A stretch of 64,000 nt of DNA, taken from assembly GCF_000745485.1 (NCBI RefSeq), contig NZ_JQJK01000008.1:620001-684000 (forward strand), in the 5' to 3' direction. The notes under the pieces were generated by a model that was given only the letters and a program-made list of their open reading frames with translations, did no database searches and was not told the DNA's origin. The DNA comes from Methanobacterium veterum (GTDB taxonomy: Archaea > Methanobacteriota > Methanobacteria > Methanobacteriales > Methanobacteriaceae). The position numbers and the translations under genes were made by a program. This document shows positions 55,674-64,000 of this stretch, one piece after another. Position 1 is the first letter of the stretch. Each line of letters starts with the position of its first letter.

Positions 55674-56411
55674 ATGAAATCAAATCAAAAATACTTTTTA
55701 GGCTGCTCTGGATGGTATTATAATGACTGGGCAGGAAATTTTTATCCTGAAAAACTAAGTAAGTCAAGATGGTTGGAATACTACTCTAAACAGTTTAACA
55801 CCGTAGAAATTAACAACACTTTTTATCGATTTCCAAGCGAAAAGACAGTTAAAGGGTGGTATAACAAAACTCCCGACAATTTTAAACTTACTCTAAAAGC
55901 CAATCAGGTTATTACCCATAGAAGACGATTTAAAAACACACAAAGCACACTTACTCGATTCTATGGTCTTGCAGAAATTCTTAATGAAAAATTAGGATGC
56001 ATATTATTCCAGGTTCCTCCTCAAAAATCAAAAGATATTGACTTTTTAAAAAATGCCGTCAACCAGTTTGACCTTTCAAAAAATAATATTATAGAATTTA
56101 GACATCCGAGCTGGTATAATGACGAAGTTTATGACTTATTAAACGAATCTGAAGTAGGATTTTGTTCGGTTTCATCTGCTGATCTTCCCGACGATCTTGT
56201 AACAACAGCAAATATCACTTACATTAGATTTCACGGAGTTGGAAGTGAAAAATACCACTATCTTTATTCAGATAAAGAATTGAAAGAATGGGTAGATAAG
56301 CTAAAAGAATCAAATTCAGATCAAGTATTTTGTTATTTTAATAATGATTATAATGCAAATGCACCCAAAAATGCTCAAATGCTGCAAAAAATGATCGATA
56401 GCTCCCAATAA
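55674..56411 (+). CDS. DUF72 family protein (YecE-like)
   Basis: 245 residues. FLGCSGWYYNDWAGNFYPEKLSKSRWLEYYSKQFNTVEINNTFYRFPSEKTVKGWYNKTPDNFKLTLKANQVITHRRRF is the DUF72 barrel's N-terminal half; EFRHPSWYNDEVY and TYIRFHGVG the later conserved strands. TIM-barrel protein of unknown activity; often located near DNA-repair genes. Converges with the UDG gene, their ends touching at 56411/56412. Confidence 0.95.
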   Translation: MKSNQKYFLGCSGWYYNDWAGNFYPEKLSKSRWLEYYSKQFNTVEINNTFYRFPSEKTVKGWYNKTPDNFKLTLKANQVITHRRRFKNTQSTLTRFYGLAEILNEKLGCILFQVPPQKSKDIDFLKNAVNQFDLSKNNIIEFRHPSWYNDEVYDLLNESEVGFCSVSSADLPDDLVTTANITYIRFHGVGSEKYHYLYSDKELKEWVDKLKESNSDQVFCYFNNDYNANAPKNAQMLQKMIDSSQ

Positions 56412-56957
56412 CTACTGTTCAACAGCTTTTTTAAGAATTACCATGTCCTCTTTTAATTGGGGTAAAAGTACACGTGAATACAACGCTGCAGCTGGGTGGA
56501 AAAGAGCCATATATTTTCTACCGTTTAATTCGTATGTATTTCCATGAATCTGTTTAATATTCTTTTTACCAATTAAGGCATAAGCTGCACTGTTTCCAAG
56601 CAATCCCACAATATCAGGGTCAATTAATTCTATCTGCTTGTTTAAATAGAGATCAATACAGGTAGTATATTCTAACTTTTTTGGTTTTCGGTTGTTTTCA
56701 GGCCTGCACTTTACAATTGAAGTGATATAAATATCAGACCGATCCATGCCTGCTTCTTCTATTATCTCACTTAAAATCCTACCTGCCATTCCAATAAATG
56801 GTCTTCCAGTTTCATCTTCTTTTTTTCCAGGTGCTTCCCCTACAAGCATTATTTTAGCATTTTTCGAGCCTTCCCCAAAAACAACTTTGGTTCTGCTCTC
56901 ATGTAATGGGCATTTAACACAGGTACTTGCAACTTCACAAAGCTCTTCTAAATTCAT
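56412..56957 (-). CDS. type-4 uracil-DNA glycosylase
   Basis: 181 residues. CVKCPLHESRTKVVFGEGSKNAKIMLVGEAPGKKEDETGRPFIG carries two Fe-S Cys (13 and 16) and motif A GEAPG; KCRPEN and YTTC supply the remaining [4Fe-4S] ligands; LFHPAAALY is motif B, the DNA-intercalating region. Removes uracil from DNA in archaea and thermophiles. Start ATG 56957. The upstream gene at 56964 follows in the same direction. Confidence 0.95.
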   Translation of the reverse strand: MNLEELCEVASTCVKCPLHESRTKVVFGEGSKNAKIMLVGEAPGKKEDETGRPFIGMAGRILSEIIEEAGMDRSDIYITSIVKCRPENNRKPKKLEYTTCIDLYLNKQIELIDPDIVGLLGNSAAYALIGKKNIKQIHGNTYELNGRKYMALFHPAAALYSRVLLPQLKEDMVILKKAVEQ

Positions 56958-56963
56958 ATAATA

Positions 56964-57482
56964 CTATTTCTTAAACAACTGTATATATGCATATTTTGCA
57001 AAATTCTTTTCACGTTTAGATTCTATGAAGTTCTTTAAAGAATCAGCACGTGATGTAATTTTCTCAATATTAAATAGAGCCTGCATGTATCCTGCATAAT
57101 CTACATTTTCAAGTTTAGATTCTACAAAATGATCTAAAGACTTAATGTAGTAAAGAATAAGTTCAATTCTAAGTGTTTCATAAATATATTTTGCATAATG
57201 ATTTCTTTCTACGCTTTTTTGTACAAAACGAGTAATATAAGAAACAATGATTTCCATTTCATCCGATTCATCCCTAGTTCTACGACCTGGTTGATTAACA
57301 ACACCCCTGATGTTTTCTATTCCCCTAGTTGCTCCCACAGTACTTATTGCCAGTTTAAATGAAGTAATTCCAAACTTAAAGATTAGAACTCCCACTATTG
57401 CTATAAATGCCAGTAAAGCAGCATATGATGCAACCATCCATACAAGGTCCAAAACTGCCATGCCTACCATTTTGTTATTCAT
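56964..57482 (-). CDS. hypothetical single-span membrane protein
   Basis: 172 residues. One membrane helix at about 8-36 (AVLDLVWMVASYAALLAFIAIVGVLIF), then a soluble helical domain from Arg/Glu-rich GRRTRDESDEMEIIVSYITRF to the C-terminus. No family recognised. Start ATG 57482. It lies 6 bases upstream of the UDG gene, so it is probably co-transcribed with it. Confidence 0.65.
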   Translation of the reverse strand: MNNKMVGMAVLDLVWMVASYAALLAFIAIVGVLIFKFGITSFKLAISTVGATRGIENIRGVVNQPGRRTRDESDEMEIIVSYITRFVQKSVERNHYAKYIYETLRIELILYYIKSLDHFVESKLENVDYAGYMQALFNIEKITSRADSLKNFIESKREKNFAKYAYIQLFKK

Positions 57483-57745
57483 AATATTTAAATTTTTATT
57501 ACTTTATTACCGATCTGTTCATAATTTTTTTTAGATAAGCAAAATGACCAATATTAGAGACAATTAAAAACACATATCAAAATAGTTTTGTCCAGCACTA
57601 GTTAAAAATAGATATTAAAGCAATTAATTTGGCTTATAACAATACAAACAGGCAAAAAAATAAAAATATCTTTTATTAATTATGGTATTAGTATTACTTT
57701 TCCTAAAAAGTGAAAAATAATTTCATGGAGATGAAACATGCATAT

Positions 57746-58540
57746 TTACTCAAATATTTCTTTTTGACATTCAGGGCAATAATAAGCAGTTCTACTTGAA
57801 ACTTTAATTGTTTTTAATTTTATATCAGAATTTGGGCATTTTCCATTCTTTCTTCTGTGAGGAATTATAAATGAATCTGGAAGTTCTTCGCCTGCGATTC
57901 TTTTATCCACCGATGTTTTAAGCACGTCTTTCATTACTTTAAAAATTTGTTCTATTTGGTAATTATTTAACTTATTAGCAGGCGCTTTAGGATGAATACA
58001 CGTCTGAAAAAGTATTTCGTCAGAATATATATTTCCAATGCCAGCTATTATATGCTGATCCATCAAAGCTGATTTAATGGCACCTTTTTTCCTTTCAAAT
58101 ATCTGCTTAAATGTTTTTAGATCAATTTCAGTCGCATCAGGCCCTAACTTCTTTTCTTTAACAAAGTTTCCAATTGAAGAAGTCAAATTGATCTTTCCAA
58201 ACTTCCGCGGATCATCGAATGCAATGTGGCTCTCATCTTCAAAAGTTATAAGAAGTCGATCATAATGAGGTGCTTCATCCTTATTTTTGAAGTATTTGAG
58301 TCTTCCAGTCATCCCATAATGTAAAATTAGCCAGAATCCATTATCTAGAGATGTAAGAGTATATTTACCATATCTTTTAGTATATTTAAATTTGTGACCT
58401 TCTAATTTTTCTTTTAAGACATCTGCCTCTACATTTTGAAGAAGTTCAGGGTTCTTAACATCTACATTTTCAATAATTTTATCAAGTGAAGTCCTATCTA
58501 AATATTTTCCAAATGCTTCCACTTCAGGTAGTTCAGGCAT
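57746..58540 (-). CDS. Fpg/Nei-family DNA glycosylase with altered zinc finger
   Basis: 264 residues. PELPEVEAFGKYLDR gives the catalytic N-terminal Pro2-Glu3; Lys59 in KRYGKYTL corresponds to MutM Lys57; the H2TH region contains LMDQHIIAGIGNIYSDEILFQTCIHP. The zinc finger reads GKCPNSDIKLKTIKVSSRTAYYCPECQ: only three of four Cys remain, the second being Ser. A conserved Arg (SSRTAYY) is kept. This family is mainly bacterial, so horizontal origin is likely. Oxidised-base excision expected. Confidence 0.92.
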   Translation of the reverse strand: MPELPEVEAFGKYLDRTSLDKIIENVDVKNPELLQNVEADVLKEKLEGHKFKYTKRYGKYTLTSLDNGFWLILHYGMTGRLKYFKNKDEAPHYDRLLITFEDESHIAFDDPRKFGKINLTSSIGNFVKEKKLGPDATEIDLKTFKQIFERKKGAIKSALMDQHIIAGIGNIYSDEILFQTCIHPKAPANKLNNYQIEQIFKVMKDVLKTSVDKRIAGEELPDSFIIPHRRKNGKCPNSDIKLKTIKVSSRTAYYCPECQKEIFE

Positions 58541-58768
58541 AAAATTCCCCTTTTTAATTACTTGTTTAATATATTAGACTTTGAAATTTAAAAGCTTTAA
58601 ATGAATACAAAATTTTCAAAATTTAAGTTTAATTTATCTATCAAAGATTTTTAACCTACACTTGAAAGTGGAGATAAGTTTATTTTAATAAGTGTTCTAT
58701 TGTATAACAGAACAGTTGACGTTTTTATAAGATCTTATTTATTAAATCTAATTCTATATGTGATAATT

Positions 58769-60448
58769 ATGGCCAAGCTAGAGAGTAAAATGAAATACAA
58801 AGAGCTCGTGGATGTCTATGAAGCATTGAATTCCACCACCAAAAGACTTGAGAAGACAGCAATTCTTGCGGAGTTTCTAAAAAATACTGATGCAGAAATT
58901 CTCCCAATTGTCACGTTATTATCATTGGGGAAAGTATTTCCAACATGGAGCGAAAAAGAAATGGGAGTAGGTTTAAAACTCCTTATGAAAGCCATATCAT
59001 TAGTTGTAGGTGTGAGCCCTGAAGCTGTGGAGGACAGCGTAAGGGACAGGGGAGACATCGGTTTAGCTTCAGAATATCTTTTCAGTAATAGATTTCAATC
59101 AACTCTATTTACAATGCCCCTAACTATAGTCAAAGTTTACAACAATATGGACAAAATGGCAGATAAATCAGGAAAAAAAGCACAGGGCAAAAAGATAGAA
59201 ATTTTACGTGAACTTCTTTCATCTGCATCACCAAAAGAAGCCAAATACATCACAAGAACCGTTCTTGAAGAGCTTAGAGTTGGACTCGGAGAAGGTACAC
59301 TCAAAGATGCCCTTTCAGAAGCTTTTAACATAAACAAAGAAGTTGTAGAAAGAGCTATGATGCTTACAAATGATCCTGGCCTTGTTGCAGAAGTAGCCAA
59401 AGAAGAAGGAGAAGAAGGTCTTAAAAATCTGACACTTATACCGGGAAAACCTGTAAAACCAATGCTTGCCCAACTTTCAAAGAGCGTTAAAGATGATATT
59501 AAAGAAATGGGTTATGCCCTCTGTGAAGTTAAATATGATGGTTTCAGAGTCCAGATTCATAGAATTGGAGATGAAATCAAAGTTTTCACAAGAAGGCTGG
59601 ATAACATAAAAGATGCAGTTCCAGAAATCGTTGAATACATCGAAAAATGCCTGCCCCATAAAGATTTTATTGTTGAAGGAGAAATAATCGCTATGAGAGA
59701 GGGAAAGCCAATTTCGTTCCAGTATGTCCTTCAGAGAGTGCGGAGAAAGTATGAAGTTGAGAGATTACGGCTTGAAGTTCCATTAACATTGTATCTTTTC
59801 GACGCTCTTTACTTCGAAAAACCACTTATCGATACGGCATTTGAGGAAAGGCGTAAAATACTTGAATCAATCTCCAAAATAGATGATGGAAAATTTGGTC
59901 TCAGTACCCAGGTCAAAGTAACACCAGAACACACCGCCTATGCAGAAGACCTTTTCAAGCTTGCAATTGAAAAAGGACATGAAGGAATAATGATAAAAGA
60001 CCCTCATGCCCCATACATGCCAGGTATAAGAGGCAAAAAGATGCTTAAATTTAAAGCTACGCCTGAAACTCTGGATTTAGTAATTGTAGGTGGAATATAC
60101 GGCAGAGGGAGAAGGGCAAACCTCATAGGTTCTTATCTTGTTGCTGCGCAGGATGGAAATGGAGCTTTAAAAACAATAGCACATACCGCAACTGGACTCG
60201 ATGATAACACTCTGCTCGAACTCTCTAATAAAGTTGAAAGCGCAATTATAGAAAAAAAAGGCAGGAAAGTGAAATCAGAGCCTGAGATTATCCTTGAAGT
60301 AGCATTCAGTGAGATTGTTAAAAGTCCAGAATACGAAGGTGGTTACTCCTTAAGATTCCCTGTTGTTAAAAGAATAAGGGAAGATTTAAGTATTGAAGAT
60401 ATTGACACTGTTGAACGCGTGGAGTCAATTTTTAAGAGTAAAAGTTAA
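58769..60448 (+). CDS. lig: ATP-dependent DNA ligase
   Basis: 559 residues. N-terminal helical DNA-binding domain, motif I CEVKYDGFRVQIH with the adenylation Lys, motif III VEGEIIAM, motif IV HEGIMIKD, motif V KMLKFKA and the OB-fold LDLVIVGGIYGRGRRANLIGSYLVAA. Length and order are typical of the main archaeal replicative ligase. ATG 58769 follows GTGAT; the open frame extends 23 codons upstream but without a good start. Second DNA ligase in the window besides 52253. Confidence 0.96.
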   Translation: MAKLESKMKYKELVDVYEALNSTTKRLEKTAILAEFLKNTDAEILPIVTLLSLGKVFPTWSEKEMGVGLKLLMKAISLVVGVSPEAVEDSVRDRGDIGLASEYLFSNRFQSTLFTMPLTIVKVYNNMDKMADKSGKKAQGKKIEILRELLSSASPKEAKYITRTVLEELRVGLGEGTLKDALSEAFNINKEVVERAMMLTNDPGLVAEVAKEEGEEGLKNLTLIPGKPVKPMLAQLSKSVKDDIKEMGYALCEVKYDGFRVQIHRIGDEIKVFTRRLDNIKDAVPEIVEYIEKCLPHKDFIVEGEIIAMREGKPISFQYVLQRVRRKYEVERLRLEVPLTLYLFDALYFEKPLIDTAFEERRKILESISKIDDGKFGLSTQVKVTPEHTAYAEDLFKLAIEKGHEGIMIKDPHAPYMPGIRGKKMLKFKATPETLDLVIVGGIYGRGRRANLIGSYLVAAQDGNGALKTIAHTATGLDDNTLLELSNKVESAIIEKKGRKVKSEPEIILEVAFSEIVKSPEYEGGYSLRFPVVKRIREDLSIEDIDTVERVESIFKSKS

Positions 60449-60657
60449 TTTCATAGCACATTTCATGTTTATTTTTTTACTTGAAATTAATGAATTTTGC
60501 AAATAAATGAAAAATATCAAGATAATATCAGATATTACCATTCTAGCTCTAGTCTAGTTATATTGCGCATTATTCTAGTTTATTTCACAAAATAAAAGGT
60601 AAATACTTAAATATGCAAATATTGAAATACTTCAATGGGCCAATGGAGTAGATCAAT

Positions 60658-61050
60658 ATGAAAGATAGTCAAATTTTTACAGTAGCCTTGATAATTGCAA
60701 TTTTAGGTTTATCCGGAATGATGCTGCTTTCAGACAAAATAACACCTCAAGAAATTAAAATAAAAGACCTAAACAAAGGAATGCTTGATGAAGATGTATC
60801 AATTGTGGGCTTGGTCGAGAAAATAGACAAATCTCCAAGAAGCAATACTTATTTTTTACAGTTAAGAGATGGAACTGGGAAAACCACAGCCGTGATATTT
60901 GATAGTGCAGTATTAGACCTTGAAAAGAATAATTTAACTCCACTGTCCTTTATAAATCATAGGGTGAAAATAACAGGGAAAGTGCAGCAGTATAATGGAA
61001 ATATGGAGCTAATTTTAAATGATGGAAAGTCCCTAAAAATAATTGTTTAA
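60658..61050 (+). CDS. membrane-anchored OB-fold protein
   Basis: 130 residues. An N-terminal hydrophobic segment (IFTVALIIAILGLSGMMLL) then an OB-fold nucleic-acid-binding domain of the tRNA_anti-like type: VSIVGLVEKIDKSPRSNTYFLQLRDGTGKTTAVIFD…VKITGKVQQYNGNMELILNDGKSLKI. Probably outer-face or lipid-anchored binder; ligand unknown. Start ATG 60658 without strong ribosome binding site. Confidence 0.8.
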   Translation: MKDSQIFTVALIIAILGLSGMMLLSDKITPQEIKIKDLNKGMLDEDVSIVGLVEKIDKSPRSNTYFLQLRDGTGKTTAVIFDSAVLDLEKNNLTPLSFINHRVKITGKVQQYNGNMELILNDGKSLKIIV

Positions 61051-61065
61051 ATGTACAGTTTATGA

Positions 61066-62073
61066 TTATTTATCCTTTAAAACCCCGATATCCAAAGTAT
61101 AATTTTTAATTTCACTCAGTATATCCTTTGCATAGTAAGATGAAAATATTATACCCAGTACACTAACCATCCAGAAGGAAACTAACCTGTCTGCAAGAGC
61201 TATACTTCCACCTAGCGCTGTTGGCACGCCAAATAGCGCAAAAAGACCAGTAAGGGATAATTCAATTGATCCTATTCCTCCAGGGAGTGCAGAAGCTATT
61301 CCAATAATATTTGCCAGGATCAGTATTATAATAACTGAAGTAAAACTTATTTGAACATTAAATGCATAAAATACTACATAGAGCCTGAGACATTCTAAAA
61401 TCCACGACATAAATGCTAAGATAGATACAAAAACTAAATTTTTACTTGTTGTAAAGGAATTTGTATGGCTAGTCATTCCCTTTAGCCCTTCTGTAAACTT
61501 GAGATATATATTGTCCAGAGTTTCATTATTAATGGGCAGTTTACATAAAACAGGGTGAATTTTATTATATATCCATATACTAGTGTCTTCTCTCCAATTT
61601 ACAAGATATACCAACAGCACCATTATTAAAGACCCAACAGCCCCTATAATAGACACGAAACGCATGTTTTCTATCCATATAGAGGATATAATAAGCAGAA
61701 GTGCCACAATTAAAAAGTCAAAAAGCCTTTCAGTTAACCCTGCAGACAATCCTTCAGATAGGGATATTTTATTGATCTTTTTACCTGCAAGTGCATTTAG
61801 AACTTCACCTGCTGTCCGCATTGGGGAAAAGTTACCTGCAAAAAGCCCTATTGTTTTTACAATATAATTATTTTTAATTTCAAAGGGCTTATTTATTATA
61901 AATCCCCATCTAAGAGCCCTTACTTCAATAACCAGAAGGTGAATTAAAAGAGCCACCAAAAGCCATTCCCACTTAGCAGTTTTAAAAGCATTTATAATAC
62001 TGGCAGGCCCTACCCACAATACAAGCAAAACAATTAAAGCTATACTAACAGCGAATACATAAAATCGTTTCAA
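61066..62073 (-). CDS. flippase-like integral membrane protein (LPG_synthase_TM/UPF0104)
   Basis: 335 residues with about eight hydrophobic helices. Motifs RALRWGFIINKPFEIKNNYIVKTIGLFAGNFSPMRTAGEVLNA and GLSAGLTERLFDFLIVALLLIIS, and GIASALPGGIGSIELSLTGLFALFGVP are signatures of the UPF0104 family, related to MprF flippase domains and AglD neighbours. Likely moves a lipid-linked glycan precursor. TTG 62073 has GTGAGG upstream. The glycosyltransferase at 62780, same strand, is a probable partner. Confidence 0.9.
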   Translation of the reverse strand: MKRFYVFAVSIALIVLLVLWVGPASIINAFKTAKWEWLLVALLIHLLVIEVRALRWGFIINKPFEIKNNYIVKTIGLFAGNFSPMRTAGEVLNALAGKKINKISLSEGLSAGLTERLFDFLIVALLLIISSIWIENMRFVSIIGAVGSLIMVLLVYLVNWREDTSIWIYNKIHPVLCKLPINNETLDNIYLKFTEGLKGMTSHTNSFTTSKNLVFVSILAFMSWILECLRLYVVFYAFNVQISFTSVIIILILANIIGIASALPGGIGSIELSLTGLFALFGVPTALGGSIALADRLVSFWMVSVLGIIFSSYYAKDILSEIKNYTLDIGVLKDK

Positions 62074-62317
62074 TTAGATTCCTCACTTGCTTTCTCTTTG
62101 ATATTTTATAGATAGGCTCATCTGAAGTATGTCTATAACCACTAGTTATAAAACTATGCCGCTCATGCCAAGAATGTTGTGTAAATAATATCGATTTATT
62201 TTCGGTGTTACTGGTTAAGTAAATTGCATTTTTTAAGATAAATCCCATATAATCAATTAAAACTACAATTTAACATAAAGTATAACTCATGCACAGGATC
62301 ATGGACATGTAAAAATC

Positions 62318-62632
62318 TCTCAAAAAACCGAAGCCTGTGAAAATTAAAAATTTTCGTGGCCTGTGAAGCTTTGCTTCGCGGTTTAGGAAAACCCACGGTT
62401 TTCCTTCAACGTCAAAAATTTACAATTTTTGACAGGTTTTTTGGAGCACTCAAACACGTAGTGTTTGGTGCATCGAAAGCAAAGCTTTCGCATGCGCAAA
62501 ATTAGAAATTTTGCAAGCTATCAAAAAACCGAAGGTTTTTTGGAGCGCAAAATTAGAAATTTTGCAAGCCATCGAAAATTCATAGAATTTTGCAAGCTAT
62601 CAAAAAACCGAAGTTTTTGTGAACATGAGCGA
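62318..62632. repeat. Hairpin cluster I, the largest
   Basis: The 706-base gap between the flippase and glycosyltransferase genes holds about twelve hairpins, including GAAAATT/AATTTTC, CGAAGC… AGCTTTG/…, AGGAAAACC/GGTTTTCCT, GTCAAAAATT/AATTTTTGAC, CAAACAC/GTGTTTGG, TCGAAAGC/GCTTTCG, and GCAAAATT/AATTTTGC present twice. An outer CAAAAAACC/GGTTTTTTGG embraces the left half, and the block CTATCAAAAAACCGAAG occurs twice to the right. Otherwise no gene is seen. Confidence 0.88.
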
Positions 62633-62779
62633 ACTATGTAAAGCATGTTCCTAAAATAAATTGTTTAATAAATATATAAAATAATTGAAGATGCTTTCAG
62701 AAAAATATTAACTGCCAATTCTACAGAAAATGCTGGTTTTGCATATTAAATCTTTAAAGGATATTCAATATACTTATCT

Positions 62780-63490
62780 CTAATTACCTAATTTTGCAGC
62801 AATAGGATTACTTATAATCCTAACCTTGAATTTCCTGCCTAAAAGACCAATAATAAACAATATATATTTTAAAGCGTGTATTTTAGTTACATAAGACTTC
62901 TCATCACCATACGTACATGGTATTGACGCTTCATTAACTTCTATTTCATGTTCAGATGCCTTATAAAGCATTTCAGATTCATATACATAATCATCATATT
63001 TTATATCTAAAAAAAGTTCCGCAGCATCCCTTGACATGGCCCTAAAACCACTCTGACTATCGGTAAGGTTGTAGCCAGTTACAAATTTAATAAGACCCGT
63101 TGTAATTTTATTTGAAAGTTTTCTCCAAACCGGCATATTCTCAGGATTTCCATTTTTAAATCTTGAACCTATTATCAGTTCATTATCCCCTATATTTGAT
63201 ATAAAGGAAGGTATACAATCAGGATTATGTTGACCATCACCATCAAGCACTATTAAAACATCATAATTATGATTTAAAGCTTCTTTAAGTCCAGATTTTA
63301 TAGCGGCACCTTTACCCATATTTTTTTCATGTTTTACTATTTTAGCACCTGCACTTTTTGCGCGACCATAAGTACTGTCACCCGAACCGTCATCCACTAC
63401 TAAAACATCACAGTATTTAAGTGCACATTTTACTACGCTCTCAATAGCTTTTTCTTCATTGTAGGCCGGAATTATAGTGATAAATTTCAT
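62780..63490 (-). CDS. family 2 glycosyltransferase, dolichol-phosphate-sugar synthase type
   Basis: 236 residues. IIPAYNEEKAIESVV, VVDDGSGDSTYGRAKSAG, IVLDGDGQHNPDCI (metal-binding DxD-like) and GSRFKNGNPENMPVWRKLSNKI are the GT2/DPM1-like blocks; NYTxTDSQSGFRAMSRDAAELFL and YVYESEMLYKASEHEI complete them. Probably transfers glucose or mannose to dolichyl phosphate for surface glycan assembly. GGAAG precedes ATG 63490. Confidence 0.95.
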   Translation of the reverse strand: MKFITIIPAYNEEKAIESVVKCALKYCDVLVVDDGSGDSTYGRAKSAGAKIVKHEKNMGKGAAIKSGLKEALNHNYDVLIVLDGDGQHNPDCIPSFISNIGDNELIIGSRFKNGNPENMPVWRKLSNKITTGLIKFVTGYNLTDSQSGFRAMSRDAAELFLDIKYDDYVYESEMLYKASEHEIEVNEASIPCTYGDEKSYVTKIHALKYILFIIGLLGRKFKVRIISNPIAAKLGN

Positions 63491-64000
63491 TTTAACTTCC
63501 TGTTTAAATAAAGTTCATTAGATTACTTTTGTAAACATTGTCCATAAAATATACAATTTTGTAAACATTTTATAAAAGTAAATGATATTCACTATTTAAT
63601 TAATTTATCGTATTAAATTTTTACCGTATGTCACATTTTAAAATTAAACTGCAAATGTTTAAAAACGCTATTAAATGGATATTCCTTCTTATGACTTACA
63701 AGGGTAATTTAAGTATTGATAAAAGCATAAATCTCTTTTAAAGATTATACAAATAAATAATATGCATATATCCAATTAAAATTGAATAAATCCCCAAAAA
63801 TAGTTTTTATGGCCAAAAACAGGGCACAGAATTTTTGCTGCAGGCAAATCGTAGATTTGCGGTTCGGGAAATTGCATTTCCCTCAACGTCAAAATCATAG
63901 ATTCTTGCAGTTTTCTCAGGTTAGAAAAATATAAAACATTTTCTAAAATACACAGTATTTCTGAACCTTAATGTTTTTAACAAAATTGATTAATACTTTA
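63491..64000. other. intergenic end of window with hairpin cluster J
   Basis: 510 A+T-rich bases with no gene. A compact hairpin cluster lies at about 63830-63915: GCAAATC/GATTTGC, GGGAAAT/ATTTCCC and CAAAATC/GATTCTTG, connected through CTCAACGTC. The same CCTTCAACGTCAAAA linker-arm string is in cluster I at 62403. The neighbouring gene lies beyond the window edge. Confidence 0.6.

Noticed and set aside
62318..62632. CRISPR array
   Set aside because: Repeats are palindromes of changing sequence without constant repeat-spacer spacing and no cas genes are present.

Overview
The window looks like the chromosome of a mesophilic methanogenic archaeon of the Methanobacteriales, most likely Methanobacterium or a close relative. 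Evidence: GatD/GatE amidotransferase, Sep-tRNA:Cys-tRNA synthase, a type-4 uracil-DNA glycosylase, ATP-dependent DNA ligases, TrmB/HxlR/PadR regulators, DUF5518/DUF5654 membrane proteins, a tRNA-Ser with no encoded CCA, GGTGAT/GGAGG ribosome binding sites, and low G+C intergenic DNA with archaeal TATA boxes. Genus assignment is inference. I saw no insertion sequence with a recognisable transposase, no CRISPR array and no prophage.

Layout. 1-9 kb: partial PAS histidine kinase, small membrane and hypothetical proteins, an orphan HEPN protein, a 32-residue membrane peptide, a G+C-rich stem-loop RNA candidate, a lone receiver protein. 9-15 kb: MFS exporter and a Roadblock/small-GTPase signalling cluster divergent from a TrmB-type regulator. 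14.6-26.5 kb: hydrolases, an Fe-S flavoprotein with HxlR, AI-2E-type permease, nitroreductase, ribbon-helix-helix protein, PocR/PAS histidine kinase, flavin reductase, Fe-S aldo/keto reductase with TetR. 27-34 kb: NYN protein, broken GNAT gene, tRNA-Ser(CGA), methyltransferase between two DUF5654 paralogs, three tandem GyrI-like genes. 34.4-38 kb: PadR regulator with a His/Met-rich insert, ABC exporter and an embedded ferredoxin gene. 38-50 kb: methyltransferases, then core metabolism (ribB with FMN riboswitch, SepCysS, TrxB, GatE, GatD, CBS protein, ThiC). 50-60 kb: redox and DNA-repair genes: glutaredoxin plus FTR-rubredoxin, AEP-type primase plus DNA ligase, three tandem ATP-cone proteins, DUF72, type-4 UDG, Fpg/Nei glycosylase, second DNA ligase. 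60.6-63.5 kb: OB-fold protein, flippase-like protein, family-2 glycosyltransferase.

Two observations stand out. First, about ten scattered clusters of short hairpins (arms 6-9 bp, loops about 3-5 nt, short G+C-rich linkers) occur between genes, inside genes and nested in one another. Arms differ from cluster to cluster while pairing and linkers persist. At three loci (tRNA-Ser, ribbon-helix-helix gene, hxlR) the neighbouring host sequence is duplicated across the hairpins; two other genes are broken at a cluster, and one gene carries two hairpins in frame. I read this as an active or recently active family of palindromic elements. Second, ribB looks like a complete bacterial cassette: FMN riboswitch, gammaproteobacterial-type RibB and a bacterial-style intrinsic terminator, in an archaeal genome.
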